This document shows positions 27,227 to 37,844 of a stretch of 64,000 nucleotides of DNA, piece after piece. The stretch lies in contig NC_051090.1 in assembly GCF_901709675.1 (NCBI RefSeq), forward strand, positions 11,293,342 to 11,357,341. Direction: 5' to 3'. Below the pieces are notes generated by a model. The model ran no database searches and was not told where the DNA came from. It saw nothing but the letters and a program-made list of their open reading frames with translations. This DNA comes from Syngnathus acus. Its lineage: Eukaryota > Chordata > Actinopteri > Syngnathiformes > Syngnathidae. Every line of letters starts with the position of its first letter. Positions within the stretch are counted from its first letter, which is position 1. The position numbers and the translations under genes are program-made.

Positions 27227-28349
27227 GTGACATGTGTTTTGTGGACTTGGAGAAGGCGTTCGACCGTGTCCCTCGGGAAGTTCTTTTGAGGTTGCTTCGG
27301 GAGTACGGGATGCCGAGCCAACTGATAAGGGCGGTTCGGTCCCTGTATCACCGATGCCAGAGTTTGGTCCGCATTTCCGGCAGTAAGTCGGATTCGTTCC
27401 CAGTGAGGGTTGGACTCCACCAAGGCTAACCTTTGTCACCGATTCTGTTCATAATTTTTATGGACAGAATTTCTAGGCGCAGCCGAGGTGTTGAGAGTGT
27501 CCGGTTTAGGGACCTCAGCATCGCGTCTTTGCTTTTTGCAGACAACGTGGAGTTGTTGGCTTCTTCAAGCTGTGATCTCCAGCTCTCACTGGAGCGGTTC
27601 GCAGCCGAGTGTGAAGCGGTCGGGATGGGGGTCAGCACCTCCAAATCCGAGTCGATGGTCCTCGGTCGGAAAAGGGTGGAATGCCCTCTCCGGATCGGGG
27701 ATGAGATCCTGCCCCAAGTGGAGGAGTTCAAGTATCTTGGGGTCTTGTCCACGAGTAAGGGCAGGATGGAGCGCGAGATCGACAGGCGGATCGGTGCAGC
27801 GTCGGCAGTAATGCGGACTCTGTACCGGTCCGTCTTGGTAAAGAGAGAGCTGAGCCAAAAGGCAAAGCTCTCAATTTACCCTTCGATCTACGCTCCTACC
27901 CTCACCTATGGTCACGAGCTATGGGTCGTGACCGAAAGAACGAGATCCCGGATACAAGCGGCCGAAATGAGTTTCCTCCACAGGGTGTCCGGGCTCTCCC
28001 TTAGAGATAAGGTGAGAAGCTCGGTCATCCGGGAGAGACTCGGAGTAGAGCCGCTGCTCCTCCACGTTGAGAGGAGCCAGATGAGGTGGCTCGGGCATCT
28101 CATCAGGATGCCTCCTGGACGCTTCCCTGGGGAGGTGTAACGGGCATGTCCCACCGGTAGGAGACCCCGTGGACGACCCAGGACGCGCTGGAGAGACTAT
28201 GTCTCTCGGCTGGCCTGGGAACGCCTTGGGATCCCCTGGGATGAGCTGGATGAAGTGGCTGGGGAGAGGGAAGTCTGGGAGTCCCTCCTAAAGCTGCTGC
28301 CCCCGCGACCCGACCCTGGATAAGCAGAAGAAAATGGCTGGATACATGG
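27227..28349 (+). mobile_element. 5'-truncated RTE/Rex3-like LINE with target duplication
   Basis: RT coding starts mid-domain at FVDLEKAFDRVPRE, then LLFADNVELLASS (FADN in place of the usual FADD), SKSESMVLGRKR and RWLGHLIRMPPGRFP. It ends in a GATG-rich tail, AAATGGCTGGATACATGG. The flanks share the 14-bp repeat ATGGGAGCAAATTT (27213-27226 and 28350-28363). Stops at 27427 and 28138 and the altered catalytic motif show it is dead. Rex3 elements in fish are known for 5' truncation and GATG tails. Confidence 0.85.
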
Positions 28350-28363
28350 ATGGGAGCAAATTT

Positions 28364-31300
28364 TAGAGCGTGTCCTGTTCCTGTAGTGTGTGCGCGTGTG
28401 TGAAGTAAGCATGCGGCAACGCTGGGATTTAAACTCATTCTGTCGACAGCGCCATCAGATAATAAGCTGAATAAGCATACGTGGATACACACGCGCAGAC
28501 ACGCACACACACGGGCGCAGAGTGCACACACATCTGGAGGTGCAGGCATCTTTCTAATGAGCCCCCCCTCCCCCGCCAGACACAAGCGTCACTTCGTTGT
28601 TCGTTTCTTGCCTCCGCGGTGGCTTGGAAATGTCAAGATGGAGACACCTCCCAATATGATGCTGGCGCGGGAGCAAGTCATATTCATTTACTTCAGCTGA
28701 GGTGTCCTTTTGCTGGGACATAGTAACGTCTTGCTCTCGAAGATGACCTTTAGGAGGCGACAAAGTCGTAGCATTGGCAGTTGCTGATGGTCATTACGAG
28801 TTAACTTACAAATTTTGCATTTTCAGTCCAAACCTCGGCGGCATTGCGTCGTCTCTTGATGCCGAGGTGGACTTGTGTTACGAGCAGAGTTCAGACCTCC
28901 TTGGGGCCCAATGCAGAAATATGTCAACTAAAGTAGTCATGTGATGTTGTTATTCATTATTGTTGAAGCACTAATTTGTTTCTTTCTGTATGTCTATAGA
29001 AACCACACACATATGAACACACACGCATATGAATACACACACGAACACATGCCTCTTTACACCCCAACTCCCTTCTCGCCACTGCCACCTTCTCTTTCCA
29101 CTGCCACTTGAGCCTCCGCTGCCTGCTCCCTTACCCCCGCGGATGAAGCATTAAGGCCAAGACGAGGTGGTCAGTGAGACGCAAAGCTCGCGGCCCGTCT
29201 CTGCTCATTTCACTCGATCGGGTGTGCATTAGCGGCGGCCAAAGTGACAGCTGTCAGCGGCACGGAGGGCGCCCCTCCCACCCGCTCGCCTTGTCTCGCC
29301 TTTGCCCTTGAGGAGAGGAGTCGGAGCGGATGAGTGCAAAGTGGCGGAAAGCCGTGGAAAAGCACAATCGTGGAAAGGTAGAGATGTCGGATTTCAAGGG
29401 GGATAGAGATTATGATGCCTCGTTTGCCGAGAAGCCGTCTGAACAAGTTCCGCGACTGGTGTTGCCAAAGTTTGATTCAAAAAGCCAAACTCCATGTTTT
29501 CCTTTTGCGTGTGGGAGAGAAAATCAAACAAATGTTGCAGCATTTGATTTGTTGGACGCGTGACGAGACGCAATAAGTGTGGTGGGACAACTCGTGGCTG
29601 GCAGCTCCTCACAGTGCCCTCCTGAGCATCGGGTAGTTGCTGCCTGAGAAGAACACCTTTGTGCTGGAGAACCTTCCCTACACACCTGGCCTGGCTCCTT
29701 GAGAGTTTTCATTATTGTCATGATCTGGCACAGTGGTTGATATTTGATTCTTTTTTTTTTGCCAAGAATTGCAAAGAAAATAGCGTGGGATTTGCTGTAC
29801 ACCTCGGAAGTGCAGTCTTGTATCATTTGGCCTCCAGTTACCCTCAGAGCAAATTGTCCTTTTAGTTTTTTGCGTGTGTGTGTGTGAGGAGCGCTGTCTG
29901 CTGGTGACTTTGAGAACTTCAAGAGCCACCTTGGCCTCTTCTCTCCATTCGTGTCTTGCGAGAATATTAAATGTATTAATTAACTTTATTAATACGTTGC
30001 ATGTTTTGCTCGATTTGAACGTGTAAAAGATCGTGCAGCCTTGACAAAATATTCATTTGAGATTTTCATTTCAGAAAACGGTATATAGGATGGATTTAAA
30101 ACCAATTTGTAAGCAGCCTTTGTTAGATATTCTTTATTTCTTGTAATCGATTCTTACGTTTAAAAGTAATTGATGAGGTTTCTATCAGTCACTTAGAACA
30201 AAAAATGAAAGTGTTATCCTTCAGTATTATGTTTGTGAGTTGGAATGTTTTTTTCCGCCGTTTATCTGTCTGAGAGCTGGGGGGCGCTTAACGTGTTTCA
30301 GCTGTCCATGAAAGGACCCAACCGGGAGGTCCGTAGGGGTCCCAAATCCCAAATCGATGGCAAGCGAACATCTCAGGACTCAGGGGCCTTAAGAGTTACC
30401 TCCACATATTCAAAGGTCGCGGAATTAAGCTTTGCACACATGCGCTCAGTCCAACAAAGAACAGCAGCCGCAGCAGCAACAACATTCAGCTTGTTGTCAT
30501 GCGGCCATCGGAAGCTACGCTACGCATGCCCTGATAAGTCTGCGCATGAATAAATAACAAAAGCACGCGAGTCAGTGTCTTGATTCCTAGACACACTCAT
30601 GCACTTTTAATGGAATCCCTTTGGAAAGAGCCGGCCGGGATCGGGCTGCCAACCGCAACCTTTTGTGCATGAGAGGGCGATCTCATGTGGGCGAGTGTGC
30701 AGGAGGTGTGAAGAACGATCATCTGCCGACCCAGGGGTCCGATTTGAACTTGCCAAAGGGAGGCTAAGCGAACGGTCCCAAGACCCCGAAAACTCCAAGG
30801 CCTGGCATGAAACCACAATCTCCGACATGCAGCACGACTGCTTAGGAATATTGAAGATTTCACACTTACGTAACCTTCTAACGCGTCTCTAATCATTAAA
30901 ATATCGTCTGAATGTAAGTTTTGCAATCTTTGTAATCTCTGCACCTGTTCCATTTCATAGTGATGCTGCTCCAGCACACCTTAAAATAATATCAAATAAA
31001 ACAATTAAATCATTAAATAGAACACTTGTTTTTTTCCTCTGATGTGAAATTGAAGCAACAGATTATTACAGCAGCTCGCTTATATAACGCAGAATGTTCG
31101 TAGATGACATTCAAACAGTGTTAAAGATAAAAATAAATAGGTTTTCCTTGCACAGTATTAACATTTAATTCGAAATTCAATCCAAAGTGTTATGCCGCAT
31201 TTGCGACACAATTTCCTGTTTCCATTCACGTTCGAGCAAAAACATTTTCGCTTTTAAAAACTTCCAGTCCGAAGGATACAAAAAGAGCTGTTATGCGTGG

Positions 31301-31872
31301 AAGTGATTTGTTGAAATACTTTTGAAAAGCAGGCTAAATAAAAAATGAAACGACACAGCAGCAGCTGCTCCATATTTTTTACGAGAGCACTTAGAGGGAG
31401 AAAGCAGAGGAAATACAGTAGCCGTGTGTGCATATGTGTGTGTGTGCGCGCGTGTGCGTGTGTGTGCGCGCGCACGCTCTTGTTTGCTGTTGTGTTACAT
31501 GAGCTTACATGAGTAGAGGAGCAAATGTTTGCGGTTTTGGCTTTTGCTTGATTTATTTATTCATTTATTTATTTGTTCTCTTGTGAAGGGCATTACATCT
31601 GAATTATGGAACAGTCCCCTTTCTCTCCTTAAGTAAAAAATAACATCTGTCCAGCAAATGGAGAGCTTAGTGTTTCTGTATAATTAATGATAAAAGCCTC
31701 CAGAGTCGCACATAAAATATACATCTTCTACGTGCACAGGACCCCCAAAACAAAGAGCAGAAGAATGAAGAGTGGAGGAGGAGGTCAGTAGAAGGAGAGA
31801 AAGCAAATATAAAATCAGAAATCTCAGAAAGTCCTTGGTCACATAATAAGCATCAGGTCATCAAACTTTTTA
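28364..31872. other. Intergenic stretch, no gene recognised
   Basis: No supportable exon, RNA gene or bounded transposon. Alternating purine-pyrimidine (TG/CG)n occurs at 31430-31480. The 77-codon frame near 29330 has no family I recognise and no splice context. Confidence 0.5.
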
Positions 31873-32020
31873 GCCCGGTGGGGTACTGGTTAGCACGTCT
31901 GCCTCACAGTAAGGAGGATGCAGGTTCGATTCCACCTCTGGACCTCCCTGTTTGGCCTTTGCATGTTCTCCCTGTGCCCATGTGGGGTTTCTCCAGGCAC
32001 TCCGGTTTCAACGTCTCTTA
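31873..32020 (+). mobile_element. Diverged tRNA-SINE fragment (second SINE family)
   Basis: It resembles the SINE at 36045-36393: GGTTAGCACGTCTGCCTCAC, the B box GGTTCGATTCC and GCATGTTCTCCC. It is diverged and lacks the 3' end. Confidence 0.7.
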
Positions 32021-32124
32021 CTTCTGAAAGTCTGTACTTCACAATGTTGTTTGTGACAGGTCAACACTTCAAACAGTGGCACTTTGTAAGGGTGGATGGA
32101 TATATGGCTTCTGCTTCTACTGCT

Positions 32125-33111
32125 CAGGCACGTGCACTCATAGGAGGCAGGTGAGGCAGTGCCTCACCTTGCCACCAGGGGCGGTAAAGGGCTCAACATG
32201 GTTTCCTCAGCTGTCACCATAAGTTGTTAAAAATGAATAATATAATAAAACATAATATAATATCTGTCCTGTGGTCTATGCTTTTAATGCAATTTTGGTT
32301 TGTTTCTTATACATTTGGATCATTTTCATAGTCAAAATAGCTGTATTTCTTGTTCAAATAACAACGGGAGACGAGAATCATGGAGGCTGAGGCAGTGACA
32401 GGTAGTGCCTCTCAGGGCGTGCTTGTGAGAGTGTGCACCACTCACACACTGTACTGAGCGCGTGCAAACGGCGCGTGCTTGCAGTCAGCGGGAAAATACG
32501 GGCCTTGAGGCAGCCAGTACCTTTGCCTCAAAGATGGGGCGATAGTGAGCCTGCGGCTAATAGTTCAGGACACGAGTAAATGCGGGAGTAAATTAAGAAG
32601 AAAAAAAAGAAAAGAAAAACAACCAACAACATTCGGTGCTAACGCGTTGCTATTTGGCTTTATTTTCCCTGAAAATGGAGGATATAATCTCGAAGATAAG
32701 ACATTTTTCAAAACTTGACTTTCAGTCAAAGCAAGAAATCACAAGTAAGGGAAGACCAACGCCAAATTTGCGAGGATTAATTCAAACTACGGGCCTTTTA
32801 CAAAAGAGACTTGTAAAACTCAAAGAAAAGGACAAAAAGGAGGACTTCTACAACAAAGTCATCGAGATCTTCGTCCAAAAGGACAGGAGAATGGACTTCA
32901 TTTACAAGTAAAGGTAAGAATACTGCAGTGGTGTGTTTAAATGTACAGTGGTGTGTTTAAAATGTTATTAAATTTAATCAAGAATGGGATAACAACCATG
33001 TATGCTTGTAAATCTGACTTGTGAGTCAGTGCCTTAGCGTCATACAGTACGTTTGTAAATCTGACTCTGAGTCAGTGCCTCACCAACCCCAACCCTCACC
33101 GCACGTCCCTG
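32125..33111 (+). mobile_element. Internally deleted hAT element with perfect 8-bp target duplication
   Basis: The ends are CAGGCACGTGCACT and the inverse of CAGGGACGTGCGGT. The flanks CTACTGCT at 32117-32124 and 33112-33119 are identical. It keeps one transposase-like exon (32674-32790). The ends and exon suggest a ZMYM1-like hAT lineage, by memory only. Confidence 0.85.
32674..32790 (+). pseudogene. hAT (ZMYM1-like) transposase N-terminal fragment
   Basis: MEDIISKIRHFSKLDFQSK followed by GRPTPNLRGLIQT resembles the segment just before the TTF-type zinc finger of ZMYM1-like hAT transposases. The finger and catalytic domain are deleted. The frame continues to 32911 without further recognisable motifs. 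Confidence 0.45.
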
Positions 33112-33205
33112 CTACTGCTGCTGCTTCTGTCTTCCAGATTCACCACTGCGCCGCTGTGTGTTATATTACTATTAGACATAACATTTAGCTATTTTTAAAT
33201 AGGTC

Positions 33206-33440
33206 ATACCAAAGACTATAAAAATGGGACATACCGTATTACCTCCCTCCTTGGCACTCAGCATTAAGGGTTAGATTTGGGGGGTTAGATCACCAAATGA
33301 TTCTCAAGCGTGGCACTGCCACTGCTCCCCTCTCTCTCAGGGGATGGATCAAAATTACAGGTGGATGGGTTAAATGCAGAGGACAAATTTCACCACACCC
33401 AGATGTGTGTGTGACGATCATTGGGACTTTAACCTTTACA
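33206..33440 (+). mobile_element. tRNA-SINE fragment, headless
   Basis: Body and tail of the family at 40968-41290 (GGTCATACCAAAGACTAT to GATCATTGGGACTTTAA), with internal deletions and no tRNA head. Confidence 0.75.
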
Positions 33441-33659
33441 AGTAAGTACAAATAACAATATATTCAATGTTTTGTGCCTTTCAAGTATATTTGTAATTTT
33501 TATACCTGTCATTGGATTTCACATGATACTCATAGCTCAACTTAATCGTGACTTCTGTTGGTTGTGTAGTAAAAATCATTGAAAGACTTTTCATCTTCCA
33601 GTCAGACGAGGGCGCTGTCCGCGGACATGCCAACATCTCTCCTAGGGAAGTCCTTCAAT

Positions 33660-33715
33660 TGGCCGCTTGGAGCGATCTACAGCCCTTCCGGCTTCGCCGC
33701 CATTACAGAAAACAG
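33660..33715 (+). promoter_or_regulatory. rpl36: rpl36 core promoter and non-coding exon 1 with 5'TOP tract
   Basis: CCCTTCCGGCTTCGCC at 33683-33698 is a pyrimidine-rich start typical of terminal-oligopyrimidine mRNAs, which are translated under mTOR control. It is followed by CGCCATTACAGAAAACAG and the donor GTATGA at 33716. The next acceptor that leads into the rpl36 start codon is at 36456. The exon is an inference from this motif; no transcript was checked. Confidence 0.6.
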
Positions 33716-34448
33716 GTATGAATTTGCTGGAAATTAAGTCCGACAAAACCAGTTAAAATCTCAGCCATCCGTCGGTTTATCCTCGATACATTTAATTTAA
33801 AACGCTCTTCTGGCGTCGCTTAGTCCTCGTGTTGCACACTTTGCGCAATCCAATTTCGGATTTTCAAGTGAAGAGTGTACACAGATGCCTGTAAAGGCTA
33901 CTGGAATGGTTTAGCAACCACAACACACGCACACTACACGATACGATATAAGATGTTTCCAGATTAACCTGGTGTGTTTTCCTCGATCGAGGTGGAGTCT
34001 CGTACTGTTTAACGAGCACGTTTGCGGTCAAGCGAGGCTCCGGTTGTGTCGGCAAGCGTGCGCCAGTGCTCGCTTAACCATGTCTAAATATTTGCCTGTG
34101 GCATTACTGTCGCAAGCGTCAAGTGGACGGCTCGTACAAATCTGAAACTGTCGCCCTTGGTTGCAGGGATGAGAATTTTCCGCGGATTTCCGTGTATTTT
34201 TACGTCGAAGGTGTTATTTTCGTGAATCGTGTAAATCCGTTGAGAAAATGTTGTTTATATATGATGGAGGGGTGTAGGGAAGCGGCCGGCAACGTTATTT
34301 TGGCGCTACTTTCGTCACATCATTTCCACTTGTTAACTTAACTTACGCGGAGAACTGTTTTTACACCGCCACAATGTGAATTTGCGATTGGGTTTTCATC
34401 ACTTGTAGACGACTTATTTAAATAGATAGATCTAGTGATATATATGTA

Positions 34449-34986
34449 CAGTGGAGCCTCGGTTTTCGAACAAACCGGTATTCAAACAAAAAATTCGAGT
34501 GTTTTTTGCTTCGGATGTAGGACGAAATTCGGTGGTCGAACCTCGTGAGATGAGCCGAGAGGACCCGCATGCCAACTGACTCCGTTCGATATTAAGTTCT
34601 CATTACTCTGAGGATTGCATCAACTCTAATCATGCCTCCAGAGGAAGCAAGTGGGAGCAGTAAAGCTATCCTAAAATACAAAGACGCTCCTAAAGCAATG
34701 CGACAGTGAGCGCCCGGCGTGCTGCGGTTGCGCGATCGGACCAAATTAAGCTCTCTGCGCACTGAGGTCCACTTAAATTTTGGAAAGTCCATTAGGACTT
34801 TAAAAATATTTTCTAAATTTCAGCGACGGCTCTGTCACAATAATGCGACCAGTGCGGTGCAGTTGCGCGGTCGGCGACGCTACAGTTGGGCGGTCGGCGG
34901 TGCGCTGCAGTTGATTCGGAATTCGAACGATTCACTTCTTGAACAGCCTTCTCGAACGGATTGTGGTCGAAAACCGAGGCTACAGT
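34449..34986 (+). mobile_element. Tigger/pogo-like MITE in rpl36 intron 1
   Basis: The left end CAGTGGAGCCTCGGTTTTCG, preceded by TA, is matched by the inverse CGAAAACCGAGGCT on the right. Such CAGT...CCTCGGTTTTCGAAC ends are typical of pogo/Tigger elements. An internal MPPEEASGSSK could be a transposase start, but nothing more remains. Confidence 0.65.
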
Positions 34987-35037
34987 GTGTGTGTGTGCGC
35001 GTGTGTGTACGTCACCTGTCAAATATGTGTGTGTGTG

Positions 35038-35083
<46 letters not shown>

Positions 35084-35112
35084 CATACATATACACACAC
35101 ACACACACACAC
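34987..35112. repeat. Compound (TG)n-(TA)n-(CA)n microsatellite
   Basis: TG repeats pass into TA repeats and then into CA repeats, making the whole tract close to a palindrome able to fold into a hairpin or cruciform. Confidence 0.9.
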
Positions 35113-35240
35113 CGTATTGGCCCGAATATAAGACAACCCTGATTATAAGACGCCCCCCTCTTTTTCAAGACTCAAGTTTGAAAGAAGACTTTTTGAACAC
35201 CAAATTTAATTTTCATACAGAAAATGATTAAATTTGAAAC
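35113..35240 (+). mobile_element. MITE fragment (CCGTATTGGCCCGAATAT family)
   Basis: It starts CCGTATTGGCCCGAATATAA and continues ATTATAAGACGCCCCCCTC, a start I recognise from common fish MITEs. No matching inverted right end was found, so it is truncated; the right limit is approximate. Confidence 0.5.
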
Positions 35241-36044
35241 AAATGATCATAACAATATATTCGAGAGAAAAATTATCTTGCCTCATTCTAATCATGCAAA
35301 AACTGTCTGTCACATCTTAATATCTGAACATTTTAATATGTAAACTAAAGTGCAATCACATTTGTAAATGAATGGCTTCTGGTTTTTGAAATGTAAATAA
35401 ACCAATCTACTGTGATAAAACAACAAAATTGCAATAACTGCATTAACCATCAAAGTGAAGTCTAACTGTAACTGTAGTCTTGAAACAAATCTGAATAAGA
35501 GAAAACATTGCAATAAAATAATGCAAACTGCTACCGCTATTGTTGGGGAACCTGAGGACTGTATAGGGGGTTGGCTCGGCTGGTTATGCTCTTTTCGCCC
35601 CCGGGTGTTGGTCAGAACACAGGAGGGAAGACGTTCAATTTTGATTGCTTTACTGAATTATAGGCAAAAATGTAACAGGCACTGTTAACTGGCAAAAGGG
35701 TATTGGCACACGTTTGGTTGTAAGGATGTGAGAGCAGGTGTGTGTAGTGTACATGGTACACACACACATATATGTATATCATCGGCCAGACCCCCGGCTA
35801 TTTTTCAGTGTTTTTTTCACATTTACCATTCTCATCCCTGTGGTTGGAAAATATATAATAATTGACTGGGTTTATCCCGGTGTTGTGACTTAAGTTTTAT
35901 TTTCAACATACAAAAACAGGTTTGATCAAGGATGCACGAAATATTTTACTCCTGCTAGAGTTGCGTCACCTAAATTTGCACAAATTCAGGTTAATAGATT
36001 AATTCGAATGAAAAATAGTTTTCGTTTGAAACATTCCCCAGGTG

Positions 36045-36393
36045 GCGGCTCGGTGCCGCACTGGGTAGCACGTCCGCCTCACAGTTAGAAGGGTGCGGGT
36101 TCGATTCCACCTCCGGCCCTCCCTGTGTGGAGTTTGCATGTTCTCCCCGGGCCCGCGTGGGTTTTCTCCGGGCACTCCGGTTTCCTCCCACATCCCAAAA
36201 ACATGATTGAGCACTCCAAATTGTCCCTAGGTGTGAGTGCGAGTGCAAATGGTTGGTTGTCTCTGTGTGCCCTGCGATTGACTGGCAACAGGTTCAGGGT
36301 GTCCCCCGCCTACTGCCCGATGGCGGCTGGGATAGGCTCCAGCACACCCGTGACCCCTGTGGGGACTAAGCGGTTCAGAAAATGGATGGATGG
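36045..36393 (+). mobile_element. tRNA-derived SINE (family 2) with target duplication
   Basis: A tRNA-like head (TAGCACGTCCGCCTCAC, B box GGTTCGATTCC) is followed by GCATGTTCTCCCCGGGC, and the tail is AAAATGGATGGATGG. It is flanked by the 14-bp repeat ACATTCCCCAGGTG (36031-36044 and 36394-36407). It lies in rpl36 intron 1, about 50 bp before the exon 2 acceptor. The tail resembles that of the Rex3-like LINE at 28349, its likely helper. Confidence 0.9.
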
Positions 36394-36458
36394 ACATTCC
36401 CCAGGTGATCTCCATCAGGTCGACAACGTCAGCTGATGTGCGTTTGTGCTTTGCAGAC

Positions 36459-37149
<691 letters not shown>

Positions 37150-37159
37150 TTTGTCTTGA

Positions 37160-37165
37160 AATAAA
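37160..37165 (+). terminator. rpl36: rpl36 polyadenylation signal
   Basis: AATAAA lies 11 nt after the rpl36 stop codon, giving a very short 3' UTR as is usual for ribosomal protein genes. Confidence 0.85.
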
Positions 37166-37844
37166 TGTTTGACTACATCCATTGCATCTTGTTCTTGATG
37201 CGTTATCACTGGAGTCCATTTTTCCACATTGTGTATTTCAGGGGTCATAAACATTTGTAGATGTGACCGCCACTTTTGAGGTGCTGATCAATGCCAAGTG
37301 CAATCATTTGGATTGATACATTTCTGAAAACAAATTTTCACGAATGACTTTGATTAAATGTTAATGATTTTATTTGTCCATGTGAAGACACTGCCCATTG
37401 TGAATGACTTCACAATTTAAAAGGTTAGAAAACAGCTACGCATCTGCGTGCAGCACTATTTAATACTGAACATAAAGTAGATTATATTAAGTTGCAATGC
37501 TATTATCTAAATGCCATGTCACATTAATCAGAAACTTCGTTTTGTATTTTTGAAAACAAATTAAACTATTGCATAGTCAATAAACGTGAAAGCACGTAAA
37601 ACTAGGTTCCGTAGGAAATTTCTCTCCCTCTGCCACGCCCCCCAATAAAACCACCCTGCACAGGTGGCGCTGTAGGGATATTCGACCCTTCTGTTCTTCA
37701 CTTCCGCCGCACGCCTGTGAGCGAAAATGCGGCTGTTTTTGTCAAACGTTCTCAGCGCTAAATGAGTTAGCAGGGCTATCTCGCCGACATTTTGGGCTAT
37801 ATTCCGCAATTGCATTAAAAAAAATCTGATAAGCGAGCGTTATC
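37166..37844 (+). promoter_or_regulatory. rpl36-cherp spacer, presumed cherp promoter and 5' UTR
   Basis: It separates the rpl36 poly(A) signal from the cherp start codon. The part from 37640 on is GC-richer and contains CTTCCGCC and CCGCCGACATTTTGG-like housekeeping motifs, without a TATA box. The transcription start was not located. Confidence 0.45.

Noticed and set aside
27232-28140. Host gene encoding an RT-like protein
   Set aside because: LINE tail with target duplication, an internal stop and an altered catalytic motif.
29330-29563. 77-codon frame MSAKWRKAVEKH...
   Set aside because: No recognised family, no flanking splice sites, not supported by context.
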